From assembly GCF_914767665.1 (NCBI RefSeq), contig NC_059503.1, forward strand, positions 57,120,352 to 57,184,351: a stretch of 64,000 nucleotides of DNA. Reading direction: 5' to 3'. This stretch comes from Harmonia axyridis. Taxonomy: Eukaryota; Arthropoda; Insecta; Coleoptera; Coccinellidae. Below are positions 1-12,344 of the stretch, piece by piece. The position numbers and the translations under genes were made by a program. Below the pieces are notes generated by a model, which had not been told where the DNA came from, did not search any database, and saw only the letters and a program-made list of their open reading frames with translations. How positions within the stretch are numbered: the first letter of the stretch is position 1; the number at the start of each line of letters is the position of its first letter.

Positions 1-388
1 ATCTCCAATTCTGCATCTTCGAAAACCTTCTCTCTTCTACCGCCATGCTTGTCTTTGACGTCAAAATCACCGTTCTTGAAGCGTTGAAACCACTATCGGC
101 ACGTGCTTTCACTAATAGCGGCCTCGAGAGCATTCGATGAGCCTCAACCGCAAATTTTTTCATATTAAAGCAGAAAACTAAAACCCTCCGAATGACGAGA
201 ATTTGGCTCGTAAACTGACATGTTTAATAGAGATAAACTTCATGATGAAGACACAAATCGACTAATATTTCGATGGCATTATGTTTACAAAGCTTATTGT
301 ATGACATCTACGATCTATTTATTTAGACTATCACTTACTGCAACACAGCCATCTATTGCAAAATGGCGGAAGAAAAGTTGTACACCTA
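1..388 (-). mobile_element. mariner transposon, 5' part, cut by window edge
   Basis: The segment closely matches, on the same strand, the 5' region of the mariner at 5424-6641, including the start of the transposase. It ends with the same terminal sequence (read on the minus strand: TAGGTGTACAACTTTTCTTC) at a TA dinucleotide at 387-388. It lies just downstream of carboxypeptidase D exon 13, so it sits in an intron of that gene. The rest is beyond the left edge. Confidence 0.75.
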
Positions 389-435
389 ATAACTGAATAA
401 TCGAAAAAGGGTTTGTTACTGGAAGTAGGACTTAC

Positions 436-3400
436 ATCATTCCACTACCACCTCCTTCGAAGTTCAAGACCAAGTTGAATTTCTCCTCAATGAGCATTCT
501 CTTGAATGCATTCGCAATGCTCTTCCTTTCAGTGATGCTATTTACCCTACCTTTTCCAGAATTCATGACCTGATCGCCAACTTGTTTGAAGTCTGCTGTT
601 ATATTGTTACATACATAGTTGTCAGGTATTTTAGTACCACTCGATTCTTTGTTATAATCCCCCCAAACTTGTTCGAAAGCCTTATCAATGACAGGTACAA
701 TGTAGATGACTGTTTCATTCAAGATCTTCCCGATGAGTGGATCCCCTATCTTCAAACCTGCCAGCAAATGGCGGGCCATATAGATACTAAGTTCGCGGCC
801 TAAAGGTTGCGTAGCGTAGAGGTTTCCTATTATGGCTATCTTGAATTTATGTTCATCAGAACCTTCAACCTAAATAAATTTTTATTTAATTATAGCGAAT
901 TCCACTTGAAGGTTAAGTCACCTAACCTCATTCGAAACCTTCAAACTGTGAATGGCCATTGATACTTCACTCTCACTTTGGAAACTAGCAGCATCTGGAT
1001 ACATATTCTCCAGTTTGCCCATAACCTCGTATATTTCACTGTTGGAATGGTATTTGGGGTGATACTGATTCTTTTGGTTATCGAAATCGTAGGCGTTCGC
1101 CCAGTGAGCCCCATCATTCTTTAGTAGGGTTATATTGTAACTGAAACTACCAGAAGCAGGTACGATCTGAAATGATAAACAAAGATAAATAAATAGAGTG
1201 GTCACCTTAAAATGACAACAGAATACACCCAATTTCACCAAACTCACCACTTGTTGTGTATAACTTTCATATCCTCTTGCCATTACTGTTATATTGTAAA
1301 CACCAGGTAAAAGGATCCTCCAATAATCTCCGTCTTTACCAGTTTTTACGAAATGTGAAATACCGTCTACCATTATCTCTGCACGAGAAATGGGTTGACC
1401 TATGGTACTTCGTACAAATCCATGAATTCCTTTATGAACCTACAAGTTATTTTGTTTAGCCATTTATATAGCGCGATTCATGATAATATACAATATAAAT
1501 ACATAAATAAAAGTTTCAAAATTGTGTAAGGATGTTCTAACAGGTGTCCGGCTAGGTCGCGTGACCTAACGTCTATGGACTATAACCTTTAGGAAAGATT
1601 AAAACCTAGCCGGCCACCTGTTGGGACTTCGAACATGAATTCAGCAAAATATCAAGTATGTTATATTGTGGAATGATAATTTTCAGCTCCATCGAAATAT
1701 GTATAAATATACGGGGTGTCCCATTTGAAAAAAAAATTTCATAGCGATATATCTCCTAAAATATCAGTTTGTAATTCTGGATCCTGTTTTACAGGTGTAG
1801 TAAAAATCATCAGTTACGTTTTCCGCCTAGTCATGTAACTCATGAATAAAGACGACATTATATCCAGTGAGTTGAGATTTTACAAGTTAATATAAAATAA
1901 CAGTTTCAAGATTTATGAAGAATTTCGTGTTGATTGCGTCATTAGGTTTATAACAAATTTAACCGGAATATTGATGATGATGATGATGATTGTGAATCTG
2001 TAAAAGAGGAAATAATGGAATATAGCATAAAATTTACTGTGAGTTCTACAAATTTTGGCACATGAACATATGAAACCTTATAGAAAGTTTTTTTTTCAAG
2101 TTATGCTCAAACATCTGAAAAATCATCATTCATAGCAATGCTGAAGCAAAACCATTTTTGCTGTCAAAAAAAAAATTTCACAAAAACAGAAAGTAGAGTA
2201 TTAATAGTTAATATGTTCTTAAGAGGGAACACCACCACGTGACTGCTCAGTTCAAAACGAAATTAAAGGTTATTCTTCTATATATCAAATAATTTGACAA
2301 CTTTGTGTCTAATCCTTCACAATAATATATCATATAGATATATTATTGTGAAGGATTAGACACAAAGTTGTCAAATTATTTGATATATATTAAATATCCT
2401 TCATCAAGTAGACTCATTAAACTTTTATGAGGTTATTCTTCTCTTATATCACCGCTTTTTATGTGGTTTTCACATAATTTCTTCAAACAATAATCTGCAT
2501 TGTAAATTTCATTTTTCGCAGAAGAATTGATGATATAATATCCCTACAAACCACTTATGTATTTCAAAAATATTCATAAAAAAACCTACAAAAAATCATT
2601 ATACAAGAAGGAAAACTCTAATTTTGTGAATATTTTCAGAAGGACTCGTAAAGCATTTTCTTGTGTGGAAGTTGGAACTATTGTAATACTCCTAACTTCC
2701 ACTAAATCTTCCTGGCAACACCGCACATATTTTTTGTTCCTTCTTTTCTAGGCAAATATTGTTAGATCACGGGAAATTTGCATGTGGCGGTGTTTCTTCT
2801 TGGTATTATACAATACATGCTTATTAACGAAAATAATTTGTGGAATGTAATTAGTTAGGTATTTAATATATACCTGTTCAATGTATGTTATCAAAGCTTC
2901 CTTGTTGTCTAACCAGTACTGTGGTAGTTTGTCAGAGGTCGGATATTTGTAACAACCAACTTCAAGGGTGATCTCCATACAACCTGCTACCATATAGTTC
3001 CAATCTTGCATTCCTCCTGTTATAATGTACCACTCAGCTCCGTTGGTTATACCGTTTGTGAATTTTTCTTTCGGGAACATTGGACAAGGCTTTCCATCGT
3101 GCATTGTTCTATGCGCCTATAAATTCAATTCGAATCGAAAATTTTTCAGCGAAAATGGAATAGTTATTTATAATACAAGTGCAGAAGGCATTGATATTCT
3201 TCCACGAGTTCAAAATTCAAAAACGAGCCACGAAGTGGCGAGTTTTGGAATGAACGAGTGGTAGAATGAGCCTTCTGTACGAGTATTATACATTATTTTC
3301 TCTAATTCATTGCATTTTCATTGAAATTAATGAAATATTTCCATAAATATATTTTAGTGATTTTTGCATTGAAAAATGTTGGTTGGCAGAACTGATTCCT

Positions 3401-6400
3401 TTAAGGCAAATTGATGAATTGACAGATAAAGCCGTGGCGGAAAGTTCGGAGTGCCAACATAGAATAATGAAATATAACCATGAAAACTGTGCGTTTCTGA
3501 TATATTCTCGCACGATTTTGTTCTACAAGATGTGGAAGAATGAACGGAATAACCACAGAATTAGAGAAAAATATAACTTACATTAGAATAAGTCAGGGCT
3601 AAGTGTTTGAAAACTGCGTCATCTGGTGTGGGATTTCTATATTGTTTCAAGTCGGGCGTATCATCGTAAGGATAGTTTGCCACCAGGGCACCATTGTGGA
3701 GATTCGCGGAAAGCACAAAAGATTGTGAAAATATCCAGTCCATCACGTTCTTCGTTTCTGGTTCAATAACCCTATTGAACTGAGATAAAGAAGGCAATTC
3801 AATGAACGGTTTCATAAAAAATTAATAATGCGAATTACCTCATTGACAACATATTGATCAGGAAAATTTCTATTCAAATCAACGCCATGAGCATTGCTTC
3901 TTCCCCTTCCGCTGGAGGCATCGCCTTAAAACGTTCAAACTCAAAAAATTATTCATTTTGTTCGACAAATATTTTACCTTCTCTTGATATTTCATACCCG
4001 TCGGGATTCATACTAGGAAGGAGATGAATCCTTGTATTATTCAGCAACTGGGTTATTCTATCATCTGTTCCATACCTTTCGCAAAGGTATTTTATCAATA
4101 ACAACAGTAATTCTCTACCAACTACCTCATTTCCATGCATGTTCGCAACATACTTGAATTCTGGTTTACCTAGTGATAAAAATATAGTATTGCACAAGTT
4201 GTTCTTACATATACAGACTACAGAGTGGTCCAGATTTAAGTTCATCAACTTTGGCGTCAGGTAGAACAAATCTTTTCATGAAAAAAGTTTATATAAACAG
4301 AAATCCTAACAAGCCCCGTTTTCGAGAAACAGGTTGTTAAATTTTGAAAAAAAAAATCAGTTTTTACTTATTACTCCAATATTATTACATTCATTGTATC
4401 AATTCTTAGGTAATGAAGACTAGATCATGTGATGTTTCGGTAAGTAAGTCAACTGTCACAATCATTCAGTGGCGTAGGTATAGGGGTGAAATGATTCTTT
4501 TCCTATTGAAAATCTACACCACTGTCTCTTTTTCGAGAAAATGTTTCATTTCTGAAATCAACAATTTCACTGAAGAAATGTTGTCCTGAATTTTTCCATA
4601 GAATGTACCGTTTTCGAGATAATGGACTATTCACTAGATTTTACCTGGAACGTGTTTGAAGGGGGTGCTGCTAACAACAAAAACCCACATCTCCCTGCCT
4701 TGTACAGTTTTCCCGATCGAATACATGTTAGTGATGTTGGCATAGGATTTGTTGTATTTTTTCATAAACTTTTCCATATCATCATAATGATGGTGTTGAA
4801 AGACAGAATCATCAGCAACCATGAAACCGTATTTATCATATGCATCCTTATTTTCTTTGATCAGTTTTTGGTATTCTCCTGCAGAATTGGAATAAGAGAT
4901 AAGAATAAAAATCTGAATCGGTGTATATATAAAAATAAATGGTTCACAAGCAAAGGATTTGGAATCAGGTCATCATACATTTTCAGTAACTTTCCTTTTA
5001 ATATAAATAATTTGAAATTTAATTGGACAGAAATGCAACAGAATTATTACCAATAGCTTTATGTTTTTTATTCTACTTGTCGAATCTTTTCAGAAATGTT
5101 AAAGAATAACTGCAACTCTCTAATAGAAAATCTTTAATTTCCATTTGGAAAATATATTGAACTTTACCGCGGCTTATTTAATGAGCATATTAAGTTCAAT
5201 TATTTCATTGGAAATATTTTTTCGTAAGAGTTTTCTTTTTTCAGATTTTTGATTGATACAACTTAAAAAAATCACCCGGTATTAGTAAATACCTCATGTT
5301 CAGTAAACCTCAACTACTAACTCATATACCTAGAAAGAGATAAAAATAGTTCACTGCAATTTATTTTAATGAACCGTGCCGAACATTAGAAGAAATATTT
5401 ATGATTGAAATTGATTTATTACATAGGCGTACAACTTTGCTTCCGTTTTTTTTCGAAATTCGAGGCTTTATTTTAAAAAACCGATTTTACATTTCTGATT
5501 CAAAGTATTGCCCATCGCTGACCACTACTTTCTCTCATCTTTCGGGCTGTGTACGAATCCAGCGTTGAAAAAACTGGTCATATTTTATAGCGATCCATGA
5601 ATCGATCCAATTTTTCACTTCTTCATAAGACCGGAAGTGCCGGTCAGCCAAACCATGTGCCATTGATCATAATAAGTGATAGTCCGAGGGAGCAACGTCA
5701 GAAAATACAGCGGGTGGGGTAGAACTTCCAATTTCAACGTTTCCAAGTATGTCTTGACCACTTTCGCAACATGGAGTCGATTATCATGCACTGAAATCAC
5801 TTTATTATGTCTCTCGTTGAATTGCGGCCGTTTGTCTTTCATTGCTCGACTCAAACGAATTAATTGCGTTCAATAGGGATCACCTGTGACTGTTTCAGTC
5901 AGTTTTAACAATTCATAATACACTATGCTGAGCTGGCCCCACCAAATACTGAGAACCGTGAATATTCGGTTTGGCTGTCGACGTGGAAACATGGCCGGGA
6001 TATCCGCATGATTTTCTACGCTTGGGATTATCGTAATGAACTCAATTTTTGTCCCCAATCACAAAGCGATGCAGAAATCCCTTCCGTCTTTCCTTTATAA
6101 GTATCTGTTACAAGCAAAAAAACGCCGTTTTTGCTTGTTTATGAATCATTCCCATGACTTTCAGGCATTTTGAAACATCTTGCTGCGTCACTCCCAATGA
6201 TCCTGCCAATTCTTGTTGCGTTTGACACGAGTCTTGATCAAGTGTAATGCCTCAAATGCTACATCTTAGAAAACCCTCTCTCTTCCATGTTGGTCTTCGC
6301 TGGTCAAAATCACCGTTCTTGAAGCGTTGAAACCACTCTCGGCACGTTCTTTCACTAATAGCGGCCTCACCATAGGTATTTGATAAGCCTCAGCCGTAGA

Positions 6401-9400
6401 TTTATTCATATTAACGCAGAAAATCAAAACCTCCCGCAAATGACGAGAATTTAGCTCGTAAGCTGACATGTTTAATCGAGAATAACTTTATGACGCAGAA
6501 AAAAATCGACTAATATTTCGATGGCGTAATGTTTACGAATACCTAAGTTGATTGTATGACATCTACTTTCTAGTCATTTCGATTACCTCTTACCGCTACA
6601 GCCATCTATTGCCAAACCGCGAAAGTAAAGTTGTACACCTAATATTTAGAAAAAAAAAACTTGAACTATTAATTATTTTCTGGATACCAAATTATTAATT
6701 CATATATTATGCCATAGTTTCAGATAAATATTAATATTGGAAATAAACCACACAATAGAATTAAACAATCAAATGATGAAGTGGACCCTACTTACCTTCG
6801 AATTTTAATCATTCTTCTGATGTAGCAAAACCTTGACCTTGGTTAGTAGAAGGTGCAGAAAAAGGCAAAATTAAAATACACATGTTTATATAATTAATTT
6901 TTATTAAATAACCATAGAAATATTCAAATATGTTCAATAATAAAACAATTCATTCATTGCAATAAGGTAAAATAAATACTGAAGCAAAAAATTGAAATTT
7001 ATAAAAAGCACAAAGTCTAATCAAATAAAATTATATAAACATATGTATTTGTTCATATGTGAGATAACTATCAATATATAGTACTTGAATGTAAGAAATT
7101 ATTGTCCTAATGCTCTATTTGTCTTTTAAGTTCCTTAAAATTAATTCCTACTTATCTCTGTTCCACCTTAAAATTCCATATAGGTTAGTGAAATAATGTC
7201 TTAGATTTTTCATAATATACATACAATGACTAATTAAGGAAATGAAGGAAGTTTAAAATTTGTAATGGAATAGATGAGAGAAATATAACCATCACCAAAA
7301 CAATAAATATCTTTAACAAAAGCTACTATCGAAAAAATTTGTTCGAAAAATTTCTTATTATCCTATAGAACTACTTTTTGTTATTTTGTCATGGCACAAT
7401 CCTTCAATGTTCTATCATTTGCTGAGATTGATATGTATCATTGAATCTTCCCAAAAAATTAATACCTCAGTACCAAACCCATTCTGGAACATAATTTTGA
7501 GAAACTCTACCTTCAATTGGAACAGATCTTTTGAGTACAAGGTCCTGCCTTGTTGTCTTGCCCTCCTTTACTGTAATTCTCACTTTTTCTGACGGTTCAT
7601 ATCTGGAAGAAATTGCATTTTTGCAAATGTTAAGAAGCAACAATCCAATACAAAAATCGACAGAGTTAGTTCAGAAGAAAAAGTTTCAAACTGAAAGCTG
7701 ACACATTTCATCATAAAATAACAAATTCTTAATACATTTCATTTTCATTAAAACCTTAAAACCATGATGAACCTTGAAGTCAATTCTAGGGAAATAAAAT
7801 ATACAGGGTGATTCTCAGTGATGGCCTGTTAGACGTTTATGGAAAACTGATCATAATTTTGTGCTGAAAATTTGCATGTTGGAGTTTGAGACAATGAGCT
7901 TCCTAAATATTTTCAGACTGCTACAGCTTACGGTTTTACCGGAACAGGCTACTATACTTTCTTATTCCAAATGGCACACTTATTTGATGAAAATTTCAGC
8001 AATATGCCTTAACTTGCATAAAAAGTCAACGGGTCATAAGTTAATGGGATTCTTATGAAAAAAATGGTGGAGACGTGTGACTCACGTTTTTTTAATGCTT
8101 TTTCAAAAAAATGTATTTTTCTTAAAAACGTTTTCCATTGTTTCAACAAATAGTTGGACAATTCACAACTAAAATTTCATGTGAATAATTAATGGAACAG
8201 CTGATAAATGAATATTGTACAGATGGAAAATTCAAACTCGAATACAGAGCCATTTATGACAATTTGTGAAAAATTGTTTGTACAAAATTTTTTTATTTGT
8301 TGCCGTAGGATACGAATGTGCAATAAAAATAAGAGTTACTTTTTTAGATTGTCTTCCTGATTTGTCACCTTTAAAATTCAAGAATTCCGTAACCGATTTT
8401 TGTACCAAATTTCATACAATACTTATAATAGTTTCCGAGAAAAGTTCTGGGGGGAAAGCATAAGCCGTACGTACGGATTTCATTTCATTAAATTTTTAGA
8501 TTCTGCATATTTCAAAACTAAAACTGTGAAAATTTTAAGAGGAGTTGAACATTTTTTATATAAACCAATTCCGAAAGCTTATCATCGAAAAAAATGATCC
8601 TAATTCGTTGGATTTCAAAAAATTGTGAGAGTCCAGAAGTCAAATTTGAATGTTATAATTCTTACTATAAGTACATAATATTGATAACACCCTTTGTTTA
8701 GTGGATAATTTGAAATAAAATCATTTGAATATCATTAAGAAAATTACCATGAGGAGAAAACATTTCTACTTTTGGAAATTCTATTTTCAGGACATTTATC
8801 ATGAAAATATGTTTGTTATTTACTGATGAAGTCAAAAATAGCTAAGCCAACTACATACCCATATGCTGATGCCAGTATTTCATAAGATCCAGGAAGAAGA
8901 AGCCTCCAATACTCTCCTCTATTCGACGTGGTGACATTATGCTTGATTCCAATAATTTGTACGTCTGCATCAAGTACTGGCGTACCATCTGTATCTGTAA
9001 CGATTCCCTTGACACCCCAATGTGTAGCTTCCATGTATTTCAACAGTGATTCTTTGTTCAACTGCCATTCTTTTGGTAATGTTGTTGCAGATGGAAATTT
9101 GCAACATGTTAATTCAAATGTAACTTCAAAACAGTTTGAATGAACATAATTGAAATCTTGCATGCCACCTGTAAAGAATAATAATTAATATCACATCACA
9201 AAAGTAGATATTTGAGTTGTTCCCCAAAAGTTTTAAATCCAATCCACTGAGATTTTCCAGGCCAAGAAAGAAGAAGTAGTAGTAGATGAAAAAAGGATAA
9301 TAAATAACATTAATTTACAAAGATATATATTATATGATAAACATCAGTAATTTGCTTGGTAATTTGTAACGAGAAATGAAATGGAAGCTTTTTTCTCACA

Positions 9401-11112
9401 ATCTTACAGTTTCAAAACCAAGGCGGATCAAAAATGCAATCAAACAAAATGCAAAATAACGATCATGTTAATTATCAAGTATCAGTCATGTGTTCGTTAT
9501 CTGCAGAACCATGAGAGGAGAAAAGAATACTGCAAGTAAACATGCTTTTAATTGTAGTTTTTTTTTCTCTTATGGTTTTGCAGATAACAAACACATTCTT
9601 GTCGCATTTCTCTTAATTTTATATTTTGTTTGATTGTATTTTCGATTCTACTTGGTTTTGAAAATTTTAAAACTGTATATAGCAAATTATTCTTTAAGAT
9701 TGTGATTCCTTAAAACTGTAGCTTGTATGTAAGTTGTATTTGTTGTTAAATTATATCCTCCTGGCTTAATATGTTGATTCTTTGTAGCTTTGACTTGAAA
9801 AGGAGTATCTTATAAAAAACTCAAAACTAGTCGTCATCACTTATAGTTACCTAATAAAAAATGTGAGGAAAAACATTACTTTTTACTTTGTTCCTGATGA
9901 ACCACCCACATTGATCAATCTTTCAAACTCACCCTGAAGTTCATACCAAAATGCTCCATTAGTAATTCCGTCTTCGAAGTGTTCTTGTGGGCAACCATTT
10001 CCAGATTTCATTATTGCATGATTATGTGCATAAACAGAAGCAAGTCTTTTAAATAAGTTGTCATCTGGAGATTTACTTTCTTTACAACATTGTCGTCCAG
10101 TACTGAAAACCAAAAAAGTATATATACAGTAGAATTCCTTTATATATTATTTAGATTATTTTTATTAACATCACAAATGGAGGTATTATATTGTATGCCA
10201 TTACCCACTTAAACTAAACACTGTTATAATATCATCTTCAATAGCCAACTTATTACTTACTTTGAATCATCATAGGGATAACTAGCAACAACTGCTCCAG
10301 AGTGCAAATTACCAGACAGAACAAATGGCCTGGATAAAATCCATGTCATCATAGCAACAGTTTCGGGTTGCCTCCCGGCTAAGATTGTACCTCGTGTTAA
10401 AGACTTATTGAATTGATCAGGAAAATCACGATTCAAATCGTAGCCATTCTCATTGTTTCTTCCTACATACTTAGTTCGAGAATCACAATGACCTTCCTAA
10501 AAATAGATCAATTATAAATAAACAAAGAATTCTATTTCTTCTATTCTATTCATTATTTTATAAGATTTTATTAGATTATTGACATTAAAATGACATATTT
10601 TACATTCTAATATGTCTAGAAATATTTTTAGACATCTCATTACATACCAATGAATTTTCATAGCCGTCTGGATTCATTGAAGGCATTAAATATATATCTG
10701 TGGTATTCACAAGCCTTGTAACTCTTTCATCTTTTCCGTAATTATAAATGAGATATTGAGCAAGGTATATCATCAACTGTCTACCTACAGTTTCATCCCC
10801 ATGCATATTTGCAACATATTTGAACATAGGTGTCAAAAGACTGCGATTTGCCACATTTGCATGGATCTCTAGAACCCATAACTCACGATTTTTCACTGAT
10901 CTTCCAACAGATATCAGCTTGGCTATATCCGAATGTTCTGTTTCTAATTTTTTAAAAAGGTTTGTCAGCTCATCATAATCTATATATCTTGGGTTCTGAA
11001 GAAAATTCTCATTAATTTCTTGTTTTATTTCTTCCAAATCATTTTCCCTTGTTGGTAAACATAAACAAATATTACACAAAATTAGAACTGGCAAAACATA
11101 TTGGAAAAACAT
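436..11112 (-). CDS. CPD: Carboxypeptidase D (silver-type metallocarboxypeptidase), 13 exons, 3' end off the left edge
   Basis: Exons (minus strand, joined in one frame): 10648-11112, 10261-10496, 9933-10102, 8859-9168, 7511-7602, 4645-4878, 3978-4169, 3839-3924, 3582-3779, 2874-3116, 1248-1439, 927-1166, 436-869; about 1030 residues. The start is the ATG opening a hydrophobic signal peptide (MFFQYVLPVLILCNICLC). Domains 1 and 2 carry the M14 zinc motif (NMHGDETVGR, NMHGNEVVGR), NPDGYE, DLNR, the zinc-binding His in NLHSGA or NLHNGA, ITNGAxWY, and the catalytic Glu (FELTCC, TLEVGC). Each is followed by a transthyretin-like domain. Domain 3 lacks HxxE (NLYATQPLGRE) and should be inactive, as known for animal CPD. 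CPD trims C-terminal Lys/Arg from peptides in the trans-Golgi/secretory route. The transmembrane segment and tail are off the window. Introns hold a mariner and several small inverted-repeat elements. Confidence 0.93.
1539..1622. repeat. 84-bp inverted-repeat element in a CPD intron
   Basis: Arms AACAGGTGTCCGGCTAGGT and ACCTAGCCGGCCACCTGTT are near-perfect reverse complements about 46 bp apart. They form a MITE-like hairpin in the intron between exons 10 and 11. No target duplication is obvious. Confidence 0.6.
2281..2387. repeat. Perfect 50-bp inverted repeat with 7-nt loop
   Basis: Positions 2281-2330 and 2338-2387 are exact reverse complements, separated by the 7 nt CATATAG. The intron transcript would fold into a perfect 50-bp hairpin. 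The rest of this intron (1440-2873) is AT-rich noncoding DNA with a short GAT microsatellite near 1975. Confidence 0.9.
3170..3289. repeat. 120-bp hairpin MITE
   Basis: The ends ATAATACAAGTGCAGAAGGC and GCCTTCTGTACGAGTATTAT are inverted, with inner inverted segments (CCACGAGTTCA/TGAACGAGTGG and ACGAGCCAC/GTGGCGAGT). It lies in the CPD intron between exons 9 and 10. A related hairpin occurs at 48675-48823. Confidence 0.65.
4467..4524. repeat. Short inverted-repeat element with CAGTGGCGTA termini
   Basis: It begins CAGTGGCGTAGGTATAGG and ends CTACACCACTG, giving CAGTGG-like inverted termini. A similar segment lies at 59492-59551. It sits in the CPD intron between exons 6 and 7 and resembles a very short hAT-type MITE, but no clear target duplication was found. 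Confidence 0.4.
5424..6641 (-). mobile_element. Decayed irritans-type mariner transposon
   Basis: The element is about 1.2 kb with inverted termini TAGGCGTACAACTTTGCTTC (left) and, read inward from the right, TAGGTGTACAACTTTACTTT, bounded by TA. The transposase is on the minus strand. The start (MSAYELNSRHLREV) is at 6469, and a region further on reads SCQTQQELAGSLGVTQQD, a helix-turn-helix typical of irritans-subfamily mariners. Frameshifts and stops break the frame, so it is inactive. It sits in the CPD intron between exons 5 and 6. Confidence 0.85.
6796..6837 (-). CDS. CPD: Carboxypeptidase D: possible 42-nt stop-containing cassette exon
   Basis: Inside the intron between exons 5 and 6, a 42-nt segment has a pyrimidine-rich tract and AG on one side and GTAAGT on the other. 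In the phase left by exon 5 it reads GQGFATSEE then stop, ending the protein right after the first transthyretin-like domain (433 residues). This would be a second route to a short, soluble form. Only splice-site shape and phase support it. Confidence 0.35.
7467..7602 (-). CDS. CPD: Carboxypeptidase D: read-through exon 5 giving a short isoform end (candidate)
   Basis: Exon 5 starts after the acceptor at 7603-7604 and completes the first transthyretin-like domain (YEPSEKVRITVKEGKTTRQD). If the GT donor at 7509-7510 is used, the exon joins exon 6 and the second catalytic domain. If it is not used, the frame continues to a stop at 7467-7469 after the residues RVSQNYVPEWVWY. The product would be a 438-residue secreted single-domain carboxypeptidase with no membrane anchor. 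Drosophila silver also makes short single-domain forms by alternative splicing, which makes this plausible. Use of this end is inferred. Confidence 0.45.
7612..8858. other. CPD intron 4, no gene seen
   Basis: AT-rich intron. A repeat beginning ACAGGGTGATTCTCAGTG starts at 7803 and resembles the terminus of the DUF4817 element at 35917. No other end or coding sequence was recognised. Confidence 0.5.
9397..9705. repeat. About 309-bp imperfect palindromic MITE in CPD intron 3
   Basis: The ends CACAATCTTACAGTTTCAAA and (reverse strand) CACAATCTTAAAGAATAATT are inverted. Matching inner segments are GCAATCAAACAAAAT against ATTTTGTTTGATTGT and GTTATCTGCAGAACCAT against ATGGTTTTGCAGATAAC. The whole unit would fold into one long hairpin. 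Confidence 0.7.
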
Positions 11113-11331
11113 TTTTCTATCAGAATAACGGGTTCATTACTGTTGTGAACTATCTTACAAGCTTCACAGCTAACAACCCACTTATTTCTAATTCACAATA
11201 ATCTGATTAGATTGCTTAATAGCGGTAAATTGTATATGGAAATGTTTGTTGGGGGACTAGATGAGGAGAAAAATGTCGGTACGGGAAAGTTGAAAATTAT
11301 GAAAAATCCCAGTGACGTCATTTGACCGTAG
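11113..11331. other. Region upstream of CPD
   Basis: Short region between the CPD start codon and the first repeat. It should hold the CPD promoter and 5' UTR, but I recognise no specific element. Confidence 0.3.
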
Positions 11332-11463
11332 GCAAAATTATCCCAATCCCAATGTGTCAAAGTTGTCAAATCTTTCAGTAGTTCAAATATTTGACCTCTT
11401 TGACATTTTATGTTTTTTAAGGCAGTTGCGCAGTTGGGTTTTATAAGGTTTTGACAGGTAAGC

Positions 11464-11526
11464 CATAGAACAAGTATGTATATACACAGACTAACACAGT
11501 AATCTGTGGTATATACTTACTCTATG
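11464..11526. mobile_element. 63-bp palindromic element with CATAG/CTATG ends
   Basis: It begins CATAGAACAAGTATGTATAT and ends TATATACTTACTCTATG, with a short spacer containing ACAGACTAACACAGTAATCTGT. The ends match those of the 32-bp insertion at 12353-12384, so they belong to one terminal-repeat family. Flanking 8-mers do not match, so a target duplication is not supported here. The same unit occurs inverted near 32254-32316 in copy B. Confidence 0.6.
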
Positions 11527-11545
11527 AGCAAAGATCTCCTTAATC

Positions 11546-12309
11546 CAGTGTTACCAATTCACGGATTGTAATCCGATTTGCGGATTTTTTTCCCTCAAGC
11601 GGATTTTTTTCGGATTTTATTATTTTGCGGATTTTTTCGGATTTTTTCAGTGTCGTTGCCTGGTTTCAGAGATATTCATAAAAGAGATTTCTGTAATTTG
11701 GTTGGTGATGAAGTTACTGACTGAGCCACCAGATGTCGACATCTAGTATGGTTAATCAGATAGAGAAAGCAAGATAAAACTATTAAGAGATTTTATGATT
11801 TTAAAACCCCTACGGCCACTGATAGCATTGCTATTTAGGGTTTTTTTCCAGAGTACCTGCTATTCTAACAGGAACTTTGGAAAAACCCTCTAAATGTGCG
11901 TAACATATTTTTTACCATAAAATTCAAGCGTACTGTTCTGTAATCTGCGCATTACCACGTTTGAATAAAGAATACTAGTTCTATGTTCTAAGATTACCAC
12001 ATATATTTTTTTTTGTATCTTAGAACATTTTACCTCATATAACTATGGTTTCTGTGATCATAACAATAGAATAATAGTTCTATGATCCTAATTGATGTTC
12101 GTTAGGCGGTCTAGCCACAGAATAACCTGTTTTTCTGTGGTCTAGCCACAGAATAACATGTTTTTCTGTGGTCTATCAGCGTTCTGTCAATAGAAGAGAG
12201 ATCGGATTTTTTTCGGATTTTTTCGTAGTTTTTGACAAATATTTCGGATTTTATCGGAGTTTTTGACCAATATTTCGGATTTTTTGTCGGAAGGCCATTG
12301 GCAACACTG
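11546..12309. mobile_element. Non-autonomous hAT element, 764 bp, with 8-bp TSD
   Basis: The ends are CAGTGTTACCAATTC and, read inward from the right, CAGTGTTGCCAATGG. The 8-bp direct repeat CCTTAATC flanks the element at 11538-11545 and 12310-12317. The paralogous unoccupied site at 32229-32236 has a single GATTAAGG. Terminus and TSD length fit the hAT superfamily. No transposase is present; the interior is TTTTTCGGATT-rich. Related left ends occur at 31165 and 44961. Confidence 0.88.
12111..12172. repeat. Two tandem 31-bp units inside the hAT element
   Basis: The unit CTAGCCACAGAATAACCTGT...TCTGTGGT is repeated directly at 12111-12141 and 12142-12172 with one mismatch. Each unit can fold because CCACAGA pairs with TCTGTGG. 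Confidence 0.75.
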
Positions 12310-12344
12310 CCTTAATCTTTGTATATGAGGTAAGCACGTTGAAA

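Noticed and set aside
3025..3586. Plus-strand frames around CPD exons 9-10
   Set aside because: They cover the antisense of exon 10 and a hairpin MITE; no independent support.
4622..5056. 144-residue plus-strand frame over CPD exon 6
   Set aside because: Antisense to a confident exon, and its second half is AT-rich intron.
11456..11534. Target duplication around the 63-bp palindrome
   Set aside because: The flanking 8-mers AGGTAAGC and AGCAAAGA do not match.
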